Of a DNA stretch of 64,000 bases, positions 41,316 through 53,092 are shown one piece after another. A program made the position numbers and the translations under genes. The stretch comes from Thermothielavioides terrestris NRRL 8126 (lineage: Eukaryota > Ascomycota > Sordariomycetes > Sordariales > Chaetomiaceae): contig NC_016458.1 in the NCBI RefSeq assembly GCF_000226115.1, forward strand, positions 2,666,001-2,730,000, written 5' to 3'. The notes beneath the pieces are model-generated. The model was not told the DNA's origin, made no database searches, and saw only the letters and a program-made list of their open reading frames with translations. Numbering within the stretch: the stretch's first letter is position 1; every line of letters begins with the position of its first letter.

Positions 41316-42986
41316 ATGAGGTCGAGGGGGCTTGCATCAAGTCTGCGCCATGCGTCGACCGCCGTCTCTCGTGCCGCTTCCCCGCGGACAAGGCCCTTCT
41401 CCAGCAATGCGCCGTCGCCAGCCATCGGCCGAGTGATCGCGGATGCACCTGTGGTTGCTGCTGCGGGCGCGGGCGCAGGCCCGGAACGCAGACCTCCAGC
41501 CCTCCGTGAACAAGCTCCCGGCCGCAATAGCGCGCCCTCGAACCCCGCCATTGAGTTCCCTTGCCTCGATGTTCTCGAAACACGATCGGCAACGTTGCAG
41601 AAGCAAGTCTTCGCACGTTCCGACGAGAGCGGCCCCGAGCCGTCCTACACGGTCGGCGCGACCCAGATCTACCACTGCCGCGAGCCGCTCATCCTCGATC
41701 ACGGCGGCCGCCTCCAAGAGTTCGACATCGCCTACGAGACGTGGGGCCAGATGAACCCGGACCGCTCCAACGTGATTCTGCTGCACACCGGCCTGTCCGC
41801 CTCGTCCCACGCCCACTCGACCCCCGATAACCCGCAGCCGGGCTGGTGGGAGAAGTTCATCGGCCCCGGTCTGGCGCTCGACACCGACAAATACTTTGTC
41901 ATCTGCACCAACGTCATCGGCGGGTGCTACGGCTCGACGGGACCGTCGAGCATCGACCCGTCCGACGGCAAGCGCTACGCGACGCGTTTCCCGATCCTGA
42001 CCATCCAGGACATGGTGCGCGCCCAGTTCCGCCTGCTCGACCACCTCGGCGTGTCCAAGCTGTACGCCAGCGTCGGCTCCAGCATGGGCGGCATGCAGTC
42101 GCTCGCCGCGGGCGTCGAGTTCCCCTCGCGCGTTGGCCGCATCGTCTCCATCAGCGCCTGCGCGCGCAGCCACCCCTACAGCATCGCCATGCGCTACGTG
42201 CAGCGCCGCGCCATCGTCAACGACCCCAATTGGAACCGCGGCTTCTACTACGGCCGCGTGCCGCCCCACGTCGGCATGAAGCTCGCGCGCGAGATCGCCA
42301 CCATCACCTACCGGTCCGGCCCCGAATGGGAGCAGCGCTTCGGCCGCCGCCGCGCCGACCCTTCCCAGCCGCCCGCCCTCTGCCCGGACTTCCTCGTCGA
42401 GACCTACCTCGACCACGCCGGCGAGAAGTTCTGCCTGACCTACGACCCCAACAGCCTCATCTACGTCAGCAAGGCCATGGACCTGTTTGACCTCGGCGCC
42501 GCGAACCAGGCCCGCACCGCCGCCCGCCGCGCCGCCCGCCTCTCCGGCGCCGCCCTCTCCTCCTCCTCCTCCTCCTCCGACCCTATCTGCAACCTCACTT
42601 TACCCGACAAGCCCTACGAGGAGCAGCCCGAATCAACCCTGCCGAGCGACCCGGACGCCGAGCTCCTCGCCCCACCACCACCATCACAACTACCACAGCA
42701 ACAACGCCAACCACAACCGCAACAGCCGCCCGCGGACCTCGTCGCCGGCCTGGCCGGCCTGCGCGAGCACCCGGTCCTGGTCATGGGCGTGGCCAGCGAC
42801 ATCCTCTTCCCGGCGTGGCAGCAGCGCGAGGTGGCGGAGGCGCTGCGGCGGGCGGCGGCGGCCGCCGGCGTCGAACCCCGCGTCGAGCACCACGAGCTGA
42901 GCGAGGAGCAGAGCCTGTTCGGGCACGACACCTTCCTGCTTGACGTGGAGAACGTCGGCGGGGCCGTGAGGCGGTTTCTGGGGTAG
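41316..42986 (+). CDS. MetX-family O-acyltransferase, probably mitochondrial serine O-acetyltransferase (CysA/Cys2 type)
   Basis: Single exon, 556 aa. An alpha/beta-hydrolase acyltransferase. The N-terminus ([21 protein letters not shown], Arg/Ser-rich) looks like a mitochondrial presequence. The core shows [60 protein letters not shown] and the nucleophile elbow [11 protein letters not shown]; the acid Asp is in [12 protein letters not shown] and the His in FGHDTFLLD. The [20 protein letters not shown] pattern fits the fungal cysteine-pathway branch better than Met2, so the likely role is O-acylation of serine for cysteine synthesis; homoserine O-acetyltransferase is the alternative. A Ser, Gln and Pro low-complexity insertion of about 70 residues (about 410-475) separates the cap from the last strands. 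Confidence 0.88.
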   Translation: MRSRGLASSLRHASTAVSRAASPRTRPFSSNAPSPAIGRVIADAPVVAAAGAGAGPERRPPALREQAPGRNSAPSNPAIEFPCLDVLETRSATLQKQVFARSDESGPEPSYTVGATQIYHCREPLILDHGGRLQEFDIAYETWGQMNPDRSNVILLHTGLSASSHAHSTPDNPQPGWWEKFIGPGLALDTDKYFVICTNVIGGCYGSTGPSSIDPSDGKRYATRFPILTIQDMVRAQFRLLDHLGVSKLYASVGSSMGGMQSLAAGVEFPSRVGRIVSISACARSHPYSIAMRYVQRRAIVNDPNWNRGFYYGRVPPHVGMKLAREIATITYRSGPEWEQRFGRRRADPSQPPALCPDFLVETYLDHAGEKFCLTYDPNSLIYVSKAMDLFDLGAANQARTAARRAARLSGAALSSSSSSSDPICNLTLPDKPYEEQPESTLPSDPDAELLAPPPPSQLPQQQRQPQPQQPPADLVAGLAGLREHPVLVMGVASDILFPAWQQREVAEALRRAAAAAGVEPRVEHHELSEEQSLFGHDTFLLDVENVGGAVRRFLG

Positions 42987-43445
42987 CACCTGGCGTGGCA
43001 GAGCGTAGCATAGCGTGGTAGCATACCGGCAGCACGGGAAGTGTGGGGGTGGGAGGGAGAATAGGGGGTAAGAAAGGGGGGGAGGGGATAAATAGGTCAA
43101 GGGCAAAAAGTGAGTGAGAGGCCTGATGTACATTGTTTGGATGGATGGATGGATGCTTGTGAACATATAGAGCAGATAAACCGGAGGGGTTCTGTGTTGT
43201 GTTCGCATTTTGGACAGGCGTGGTGTTGTCTGGGTTATTGATTTAGCATCGGAGCAAGCCATTGCAACGCAAAAAAAAACGAAGATTGCAGAAGAGAACC
43301 TTCTTGAATGACTGCCGGCCGCATGTATCAGGATATATAATTCAGCGTCATACACAAAGTGCGATCATCTCATGCGTCGTCGATTGGGTGGGTTATCCTG
43401 ACAGAGGAGAAATCCATCAAACGGACTGCCTGCCGTGTAAGGAGC
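42987..43445. other. Intergenic region between convergent genes
   Basis: Two 3' flanks. Includes the GGAT microsatellite below. No gene. Confidence 0.45.
43139..43155 (+). repeat. (GGAT)4 microsatellite
   Basis: GGAT repeated four times plus one base, in the 3' flank of the MetX-family gene. Confidence 0.85.
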
Positions 43446-46271
43446 TCAGATAAACCCCGTGCCGAACGAATCCACCAGCGGCGACATCGGCGGCCCTCTC
43501 CCACCTCCCGCCGTCCCCGGCCGCCTCACCTCCCTGATGCTCGGCCCGCGCGCCACGCCGATCCCCATGAACGCAGCCAGGTCGTCCTCAGCTGGCCTGC
43601 TATCATCCCTAGGCACCGACGGCTCCGGGAACTGCGAGATCAGGCGCGGGGACGCGGCCAGCCCACCGCCGCCCTTGCGCCCGCTTCCCGGCCCCGCCGA
43701 GGTCGAGGGTCGCCCGTCCGCGGTGGATGCGGCGCCGGGCGTCGACCGCAGCGGCGGGGTCCACAGGCCCGCATTTCTTCCCAGGCTCGGATCGCGGGAC
43801 GGCGCGTCGGGCGAGAAGTTGAACTTGAGGTTGAGCGGGGGTGGCACGTTGGCGCGGGTGAATTTCGCTGGCGGTTGTTCGGCTCTCGCGCTCCTCGGGG
43901 GTGGCTCTGAGGTAGGAGGTGGAACCGAGCCGGTCTCGCTGGTGGGCGAGGCCAGAGGCCAGTTCGTCGAGTCAGGCGTCGGTGGCGCAGCGACCCCTGG
44001 GCTGGGGCCAAAACCGAAGTCGAAGTTGAAACCCGTGTCGACAACAGGGCTCGGACGAGGCCGGTCGAAGGTGTCGACGGTAGGCGCCGGGCTTGACGGG
44101 TTCAGATCTCGTCGCCAGTTGGGGTGCCGCAACTGAGGTGTGTTCGTCCGGGATGGCGGAGAACTGTGGGAGCTGTAGTTGTCGGTGCTCCCGCTCCTCG
44201 ACGCCGGGGTAGGCGTGCCGCCCCGGGACTTGGAGACCTGGGCGCCCGGCACGCCATACTCTTCCAATCCGGGACGCCGCGGCAGAGGTCCGCGTCTGGT
44301 TGGGCCCCTGAAGGGACTCTGCGGTCGGTCGGACGCTGCGATAGAGGCGGCAGGAGGCGCCGCGGGCGGGGGAATCCGGAGTGGCGCAGGCTGGACCGGG
44401 AGGATCGGCCCGTCGTCGTCGTCATCCTCCTCCTCTCTGTTGATGCCTCCGCTGTAAACGCTGCTGCTCGCGCTCGCTCTGCTGATGTGCTGGTCTTGGT
44501 TTGTTTGCGACCGGTGGGCTTGCTGCGCGCTCAGGAGCGTTTTCTCCAACTCTTCAATCTTCATTGACAAACTGTGTTGTCGAGGTGTGTTGAGCGTCAA
44601 AGTATCGCGTTTAGCCGAGACATTTTGTATGATGGGTCGTGCGGACTGCTCAACTGGCCCTCCGTCGAGGGACGGCCTGCCGGTCGATCCAGAGGGGGAT
44701 GTCACGGTGGAGGGTGAGGTCAAGCCGGTAATCAGCTGCTCTAATCCCCGTCTTTCCGCTTCTGGTGTGTCCCGTTCGCTGCGTGCTGGCGCTGGGGCTT
44801 CTGAGTCAGCCACGGACAGCCGGCGCTCATTCGAGGGCGGGCTTCGAATTGCAGCGTAGTCCGAGCGATGGTTGTCTACAACAGGAGATCTGAGCGGGGG
44901 GCTCGGTGACCGAAGACCATCCGGCAGGGGACCGAGTGGGCCAGAGCTCTGAAGGGGAGGTGGCCGGTAGGGCCTGTACACTTTTTGTGGCGGACCTTCG
45001 GAATTGGCGACCAAAGGATGTGCGCTCTGAGGATGAATGCTAGAGCTAGCGCCAAAGGGGTTGGAAGCGTGGGAGCCAGGACTGTTAAGTCGAGCTCCAG
45101 GCCCTGGCCCGTTGGTGGTCAGTCCAGCTGGGCGCGGACCACGCGCACTGGAACTCTCACCGGCAGGACCGAGAGGACCCTGCCGGGACGGTCCGTGGCT
45201 GGGCAGCTGCGGAAGGCACTGCGTAGGAGGGCCGGTGGGAGGTGGTCCTTGATGCAATGAAGGCACCCGAATCGGTCCATTTCGGCTGCCTGGCCTGATA
45301 TCTATGTCGCCTCTGAGCGCGGGAGCCTGAAGGTTCGGTGCCTCGGCGGGTTTCTTTCGCGGATCGGGTGGAGGCTGTGTAACTGAAGGAGGTTTGGCGG
45401 ACAGGTTGCTCTCGGTTGACTTCTGCCTCTCCAGCCGCTCCATCTCCAGCCTGGCAGTTTCCCTTTGTTTCTCTAACTCCCTCTCCCTCTCCTTGGCCTC
45501 TCTCGCTTCCTGCTCCTGTCTCTTCACAGCTGCCATAACGGCATCCACCATGTCGTCTGCATCCTCGCCAAACACCGACCCATTTTCTGCAGTATCCGTG
45601 GTAGGCGTCGGCGGGAGCTGCATCGACGCGGCGAGGGGGGACTTCGGGGTCGGCGGACCAGAGGGGGAACTCCTCGCAAAGTGAACATCCAACGGATTCA
45701 CCCACGGTTTGCTCCGGTTGGGGGTGCCAGGGCGCGAGCCGAATCCGGGCATGGGCGCAGCAAGACTCGTGGACGATGCGTTGTTTGCGCCGAAGCGGGC
45801 ACCGAATCCAGGGGTTGGGAGAGCCAGACTTGTTGAGGACCCATTGTGGGCACCCAGCCGGGTTCGCAGGTTGATATCGGAGGCGTGCGGCTTCAGCTGA
45901 AGGCTGGTCTGGCTGCCTCGGCGGGCTGGGTGGCTCAAGTCGTACATGCTGACAGCAGCAAGGTTATGCGTGTCGTAGTGGGCGTACGGCGACCTGCCAC
46001 TGGCGCCGGGCTGGGGGGTGCCAGCTCGCGACACGGAGCGGATGCTGCCATTGATGACGCCCTTCTGGTGGATGTTCTGTCCGAAGAACTGGCCCTCTCC
46101 CAGAGCATTCTGGTCTATGCGCTTCCACTGTTGCGGCTGCTTCTGCAGCGCGGCTTTCCCGTCGGACTTCCTGCAACATCAGCGGTTCGCGGGGGGATCT
46201 CTCTGTTGTTCGCCTCTAGTGGACACTCACTTCTTCTTATCCCCGAACTTGAGGCCAAAGAACGAGACCAT
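43446..46271 (-). CDS. Large Pro/Ser-rich disordered fungal protein with a short coiled coil
   Basis: Two exons, 46271-46231 and 46170-43446, give 921 aa. The first exon encodes only MVSFFGLKFGDKKK; the GTGAGT donor and TTGCAG acceptor join it to KSDGKAALQKQPQQWKRIDQNALGEGQFFGQ, and both parts are conserved in relatives as I recall them. Repeated segments follow: ALPTPGFGARFGANNASSTSL-like units occur twice at about 120-155. A coiled coil with AVKRQEQEAREAKERERELE lies at about 230-275. The C-terminus has LISQFPEPSVPRDDSRPAEDDLAAFMGIGVARGPSIREV. No enzyme motif; an adaptor role is possible but unproven. A prediction starting at 46034 would use a GTG and miss the true N-terminus. Confidence 0.8.
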
Positions 46272-48559
46272 TCTGGGAAGCCGTGATTATTATTGATGGT
46301 TTAGACAGAGACATTAACTGCGGCGTCGGTTAGCACAACGCCAAGGGCCAGAACGCCGGGTCGCAGGCATTCTATTTGCGCCAGACTGCGCCAGAACTGT
46401 GCTGACTGATTGCCGATGCACGTGGCCGGGGTTGGCGTGCGTCGGCGTTGGGGTAATGCTTCGTCAAGCTGGGAAGCGAACTACAAGCTGGCCATCTCGG
46501 GCTTCTTGAGGAGGATGCTCAAGCTATGCCGAAGCTAAGTGTATGTACGGATACAAGGGTAGCTGGACAGCCGGAGAGTGAACCGACAGGGCGGCCGAGC
46601 GTTCGATCGTCCGGATTCTAAAAAGGGGTTCGTTGATGTGGGGTTCTTCACGCTTTTGACGCCTTGTCTCTTTGGCGGTGAAGCGAAGTCAAAGACCCTG
46701 AAAGTTGAAACTTCGAAGCGTCGAGGTAGAAAGGGATCTTGGACGGGGGCACTTCGCGATAACGAGAGGAAGAGCGGAACGAGCGACAGTGCAAAGTCAA
46801 CGAATGAGCGACAGTGGGAGAGCGGCAACAATGCTGAGTGGGAGGAGGAGGAGAGACGGCGGAGCTGAGCGGCACAGAGGAGGGAAAATGGGTTGTTGAA
46901 GTCTCCTCGTATCCTTTTCTGGGGCTGCCATCCATCTTTGGCTTGGGTGCCGCGTGCTTGTGGAGATGATTCGCGCTGTCCGGTTTAGCGCTGGTGAGCA
47001 AGCTACCAGGGCATCCAGGGCACCTCATCTGCTGGCCCGTTAAGTGGTTCGTGGCGTGTTCTGGGTGAAATTCGGTTCCCAACTCGCAGGGCTCTGAGAA
47101 AACCACCCCAGTAAGCTGGGGAGGTCAGGATTGCCCTTCATGCTCCCGGCCTACACTACACTGGGCACTGTGTATGTACCATGGAAGTAGGTGTCGGTGG
47201 GAGACTTGCGTTCACCCAAAGAGGAAAAGGAGACACTCTCGGGCGGCAGGTACAGATCAGTTTCATCCCTGGATGCGCCAAGCCCGCTCAGGGGCACCTT
47301 CCCTGTCCAGCTCCCGATATCCCAGTGAGCAGATCTTTCCCGCTCTTTTTCGCAGTACCTTACACAGTAAGCACTCCCGAGACGCGCTCAACGCGTGTTC
47401 TGTTGCTGGCTTGGGGAAAGCGCATCAAAAAGCGTGGCATGGTACCACCGAGGATCACCCTCGTCGTGTCCGTGTCGGCCTTTGAGGCGGGGCAGAACCA
47501 GCGTGATGGGCCAGCGAGGGACAATCGCAATAACTGGGGAAGAATACAGAAACGCCGCACGCCAACCAGAGGTGCAGACAGGCCCGTTGCACATGCACGT
47601 GCTCCCCTCAAGCCTGCGTGACGAAGGCCAAGAACCCCTGCATGTGTCCAGCTGCAGACGCCGTGATGAAATCGATAGTTTGCGCTGAAGGCTGTCTGAG
47701 GAACAACACCGCTGAGAGTTGAGGCTGGCGGGTGATGACGGTCTGTGCTACCGTTAGCATCTGTAATGATTGGGTAGATTTGCTCTCCAGGGATTTCACG
47801 CTCTCCAAGTTTGTTCCTGCAGCTTGCTGCTAGGCCTTTGAGCTGCGTGGGTAAGTTTGATGAGCAGGAATGAAGATGGTCCTGGAAAAACCAGCCGAGG
47901 CCTGACTTGTTCTCCTTGGGAGCGCGCCAATTTCCCGATTTCTTCCCGATTTCGACGAGCGGAGCCAACCTTGGGTTTACTGAACAGATTTCTGCGGCAG
48001 CGGCTCCTGCTGTGGTCCAAAATCTCAAAAACGTCACATTCCCGGCGGTTGTTCTGTCTGTGTACTGTGCTGTGTATGTACACTGGGCTGGCTTGAGCCG
48101 CAACCAATCGTCTATGCCCCGTACACCGAGAGCTGCACCTTATGTACCTGTCCCGTTCGTAGGGAGGAGCTTCCCTTGGAGACCGCGCCCGAGACCGTCT
48201 TCCAGGCTTCAGGCGACATCTAATGCCAGTAAATAATACACAGTTGATGGACCGAGCATCCCCAGGAACGCCTTCTCTAAACCCAACCCCAACTTCGTCC
48301 GATGATGTCTATCTGCTCCAAGGCCAGCTCATGCAGATCCCAAACTCCAAAATGCAGGCACATACGCGTCAAACACGTGGGGCGTCGCCCTCGCGGCCAC
48401 AGAAGAGGGTCCCCGGGTCAGACCAGTCCTGAAAACCACCACCCTCTTCGGTTGAAGAGGGGAGAAGGGCCATGGCTGCCGCTTCCCCGGGAGACAGACT
48501 TCTGCAACGCGGCAACTGCCGGGATTCTTGCGTGCTGTTGTTGTATGACGCTCCTCGCC
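46272..48559. other. 2.3-kb interval upstream of the disordered-protein gene
   Basis: Promoter of the disordered-protein gene at the left and the 3' flank of the MFS gene at the right. No gene supported; several short frames have no conserved character. Confidence 0.45.
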
Positions 48560-50447
48560 TCAGCAAGGAGGCTCAACCGTTGTCGACCGTCCGTTCGGCA
48601 GCCTGAAAGTCCACAATATCGCGCTTGAGAAGGAGAACATCAAGGCGGCAAAAAGAAACGGCAGGCCTATCCAAGCCCCGCCAAGATTTAGTCCGATGCT
48701 TAGGCTCTTGGCCAACAACGGGCCAGCCGCGGTGAGACCGATGTTGTCCATGAAGCTGACGAGCGCGTTGACGGTGCCGACATGATGCTCTTCGACGAGC
48801 GCGTTGAGAAGTGAGCGGATCAGCGAGATGATACCCGAGCCAAGAGCAAACCACACGAGCCCCATCGAGAAGAGCACTCCATTCCCCGCCGCGGCGATGA
48901 GCAAACACCCCACGATCATGATGACGGCGGACCACCGCGCCAGCCAGAGATCTTTGGCAACGCTGGCCATGCCGAGGCGCTGTGTACAGAGCCAGCTAGC
49001 GACGGGCAGCAGGACAAGGAGCGTCACCAAGCTCCCCGCGTTGCGGATCGCGAGGACCATGGACGCGAAGCTCCAGCTCCAGTGGTAGCGGTCCGTCGCG
49101 TACTGCAGCAAGATCTCGCCCACGAAGCGGCCCAGGACGACAAAGACGAGGGACATCATTAGGAAGGCCAGCTTCTGGTTGCCGAGCACGAAATCCCAAA
49201 CCTCAGCGAGGCCGTTACGGGCTTTCCGCCATAGTTTTGCCGCACCCGAGGCGCCCTCTCCGTCGGCGTCTTGGGCCTCTCCCGTCGCCTTCCGATGATG
49301 GACGTGGAGCGTCTCAGGAAACACAAAATAGCTGAGGTTCCCGACGATGAGGAGAGCCAGGGCGACAAGGAGCGGGAGCCAGGGGTCCCAGGTTAGCATG
49401 GCGCCCCCAATGGGGCCAGCAACCATCTCGGAGGTGAGGAAGAAGGCGGTGAGCTGGAAGAAGACGGTAGCCCGCTCGGCGGCCGGGACGACATCAGCAA
49501 CGGCGGTGTAAAGCATGGCCACTAAGATACCGCCGCCGCCTCCAATCCTGCAAGCCACCGTCAGTATGGGGAACACATACACCACCACCAACCCAACTCA
49601 TACCCCGTTAGCAGGGGCACCAAATAAACTCACAATTGAAACGTGTACGAAAACCATATCGCCCACAGCGGCACCACATCCGAGAAGTAAACTACAACCA
49701 CCGCAGCAGTCAGCACCATCAACCGGACCCTTTTCTGTAACCCACCCACCAACAGAACCGTGCACGCTTACAAACGAGGTAAGTAAACGCCTGCGAGAGC
49801 ACGATGCCGGCCAAGCTGAGGCCGATCAGCGGCCGGCGGCCCCAGCGATCGGACAGCACGCCGTACGGCACGGCGCCGACGATGCCGGGGACGGCCTCGA
49901 ACGTGGCCGCCCAGCCGCGCAGCATGGCCAGGTAGCCCTGCACGTCGGGGCTCTTGCAGACCGGGTCGTCGGACAGCACGACGCCGCCGGCGAAGTGCCG
50001 CAGCGACGGGGCTGCTGCCCGCGCCGGCGAAAGGGAGGAGAGCGGCGGCGGCGGCGGCGCGATGCCCGGGCCCGGGCTCGGTAGGAAGACGTCCGGGTGC
50101 ATCTGCCGGCAGATGATGCTCTCCATGATGGCGTTGGTCGGGGGGAGGGCGATGCCGACGGCGAGTTCGAGGAGGAAGACGAGGGCGACGGAGAGGATGA
50201 GGACGCGCGGGCGGAGCAGGCTGCGGAGGCGGGTGAGTCGGTCCGGGTCCAGGTCCGGGTCCGCGGCCGCGCCGGGGGCGTCATCGTAGTCGGAGTCATT
50301 GTTGTTGGTGTACAGGGTAGTGGTGGTGGACGGGGTGGGTGTCCCGGCCAGCAGCGGGGTCCGCTCCGAGTCCGGCTCCGTCGCCGTGTCGAGGCGGTCG
50401 GCTGAGGGACGGCCGCTGCCGCCGCTGCCGGCGCGAGACCTGGTCAT
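48560..50447 (-). CDS. Major facilitator superfamily transporter
   Basis: Three exons, 50447-49772, 49691-49634 and 49547-48560, give 573 aa. The second exon is only 58 nt. The first about 85 residues are polar, with SERTPLL, a possible dileucine sorting motif. Helix 1 is VLILSVALVFLLELAVGIAL. The loop 2-3 motif A reads GVLSDRWGRRPLIGLS. Splicing restores YLVFYFSDVVPLWAIWFSYTFQLIGGGGGI, the expected helices 4-5. A long central loop (VHHRKATGEAQDADGE) follows helix 6, and six more helices end FSFSSAILWTF. A Pro-rich insertion lies in the first external loop. It belongs to the fungal drug:proton-type MFS group; the substrate cannot be inferred. Both introns keep frame with GTAAGC or GTGAGT donors. 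Confidence 0.9.
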
Positions 50448-52071
50448 TGTGGGACCGAGTTCGAGGAGAGGCCAGATCAGTTACAAGTGCGAGTGCGAAG
50501 AACTGGCCGGCCTTTACCTGCCCATTGGGATGGGAATGGAGGAGACACAGAAAGTTGGAGTAAATTGAAAGGAAAACTCAGACTTTGCGCACGATGTGGA
50601 AGTCAAACGAGACAAAGGGAGCGACAATAGTAAGAGGTAGTTATTGTGTAAGAAGGTAAGGGAGAGAAGAGTAAGCCGGAAATGTGTACGCAATCGTCGG
50701 CTCGGCTTGGTAGTGATAACGCGCCGCGAAGGATTGCCCGCGGGCAGGCCGTCGCCGTATTTGGCAGGTGAATCTCCCGGCTGGAAACGGATATGGAGTC
50801 TAGCGGATTGGCCAGTTTCCGCAGCAGTTTCACCTCCCAGACTCCCAGGTCCCGCTGCTTACGCGCATTTCTGGACGCAATTGTGTTGCACCGTCATGCA
50901 GCACAATCGCGGCTCAGCCCTGCCAGGATTTTGGCATAACAGCGTTGTAGACACGCCCGACACGTCTTCGACGCTCAGGTTCGATATCACCTTGAAACCC
51001 GCTGGGTGGCTAGCACCAACTTTTCACAGCAGGCGCACGACCATGTTCGCGGGAGCATGGAACACCAAGTCGTTGCGAATTGCCGTTGCCGGCAGCGTTT
51101 TGCGGCAGAGCGACGGCGCCAAATCGAGAGCTGCCGGCTGACGTGTGTTTGCGTCTTGCGTACCTAGCGTGGCCTGCATCCAGATATGACATGCAGCCAA
51201 CAGACCGCTCTCCAGAATTTGGAACCCGGCAGAGCAACGTGACGGGCTTGCGAATGGAGACCCTCGTGACGACAACCCCTATGACTCCACGCTGGAAGGG
51301 ATACCTTACCACGGAAAGTACACAAGCTCGAGTTAGGCAAGAGTCCTGCGATTGACTGTGTCGTCAACCAAGTCTAACTTAGATTCCGGCGTTCGTTGCA
51401 GCTTGCGTTTCCAGTTGCCATGCAGGCACCATCGAGGGGCAGGCATTCGACCGCCCTGCGTGAGTCGGGTTACGCATGCTGCATGCAATACCCAAGCACC
51501 GACGTACGTTACCAACGTGACGAACCATGAACCTGGAAATGCCTCCGTACGTGGGCTGTATAACTCAGGTACCAGGTAACCAAGACTGGCGGCGCAGGTT
51601 CGTGATATCGATACTCTCTGGACAAAGGTCGACACCATAGGAGCATCGAAGGAGGCACATGCACTCTTCTGGAAAGCCGGCCAGTCAAGTGGTTGAAGCG
51701 TGTAAGCGGTGTGTGCTGACCCCTTACGGTACTGCAGGGCCACGGCTGCGGAGTGCAATGCGGGCGCCCGCCCGAGCCTGACTTAGATGCTCAGGTCCTG
51801 CGCCTGGTTGGTTGACCACCTGCGTCCAAGCCCGCCTGGGCTGCTGCTGGCGATCGCTGGCTCCACTGAATTACACTGAATTAGAGTTTCCGGCCCCACT
51901 GCCGGAGACATGTGGCCCGGCGCGACCGGTCGTCCCAAACCTGCGGTGTCCACTCTCGGACGACACAATTCAGTTGTGAAAGATTACAAAAGAAGAGACG
52001 AAGGGACCTGGGCCAAATCACGGCGTAGGATGCCACGGGAGGTATTCCCTTGACAGAACATGCAAACGACC
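50448..52071. other. 1.6-kb divergent interval between MFS and NUDIX genes
   Basis: Carries both promoters. No gene, tRNA or mobile element is seen. Confidence 0.45.
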
Positions 52072-52968
52072 ATGTCTGAAGGCGAGGCCAAGGTCATATC
52101 TACTGAGCCGCTCGTAAGTTGGTTTGGGAAACACAATGCCCCAATATTCACCACGGGTATAAAATCGAGATGCCAACTCGCATGCACAGTCCGAGAGCGA
52201 GGCGGTGTGGACCAAGCTGGTGAAGTAAGTTGAGCTGAAGAGCATTCAACTTCTCGCCATGCTATGCCACCCGGGCCTGACACCCGTCAAGAACGACATA
52301 CAGAGACCCCAAGGGCGTGATACGAACATGGGAATCGGCTGAGCGGCGCACCCGTCCAAAAGACAGCGAGATCGATGGAGTAGGCATAGTCGCCATCATC
52401 CAGAAGGAGACTGGTATGCCACTACAGTCTTCTCTCGCTCTCTCTCTCCCTCCCCTCTCTCTGGTCCCCTGAAGCCAACCAAGTCATCTGTCTAGGCCCC
52501 GAGATCGTGCTCCAGAAGCAGTACCGCCCGCCGCTGGACAAGATCGTCATCGAGCTCCCAGCCGGCCTAATCGACGAGGGCGAGACAGCCGAACAAGCAG
52601 CGGTCCGAGAGCTCAAGGAGGAGACGGGCTACGTAGGCGAGGTGCTGGAGACATCCCCCATCATGTTCAACGGTGAGCCTGTCTTTCAATGTTGACTCCT
52701 CCGCCCCCTCCTTCTCATCTTGCATGCAGACCCCGGATTTTGCAATACCAATCTGCGCATGGTCCACGTCAGCGTCGACATGAGCCTCCCGGAGAACCAG
52801 GACCTCAAACCCGAGCTGGAAGAGAATGAATTCATCGAGGTTTTCCTAGTCAGGCTCGACTCCTTGTGGCAGGAATGCATCAAGCTCGAAGCCGAAGGTT
52901 ACGCCATCGACGCCCGGATAGCCAATCTCGCCGAGGGGATTGAGATTGCCAAGAAGTTCAAGCTTTGA
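52072..52968 (+). CDS. ysa1: ADP-ribose pyrophosphatase, NUDIX family (YSA1/NUDT5 type)
   Basis: Five exons, 52072-52113, 52190-52224, 52292-52413, 52496-52672 and 52730-52968, all phase-consistent, give 204 aa. The enzyme hydrolyses ADP-ribose to AMP and ribose-5-phosphate, clearing free ADP-ribose. The N-terminal strand WTKLVKTTYRDPKGVIRTWE and RRTRPKDSEIDGVGIVAI are Ysa1-type. QKQYRPPLDKIVIELPAGLI leads into the NUDIX box at 90-112 (G90, E96, REL at 104-106, EE at 108-109, G111), complete and intact. NDPGFCNTNLRMVHVSVDM follows, also family-specific. The N-terminal exons of 42 and 35 nt would be missed by frame-based prediction. Tail-to-tail with another NUDIX gene 124 bp away. Confidence 0.93.
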
Positions 52969-53092
52969 CAGTCAGTAAGTCAGCTAAGACACTGGGCAGT
53001 CGCAAGAAGGCAGACGCGGTAGTTAGACAAAAAAAGACCGGGGGATAGAGCCATACCATAGACAACATACCACAGAAGCGATCATTTCCCTT

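Noticed and set aside
41337..42416. 359-codon minus-strand frame
   Set aside because: Antisense to the MetX-family enzyme, which has full catalytic motifs.
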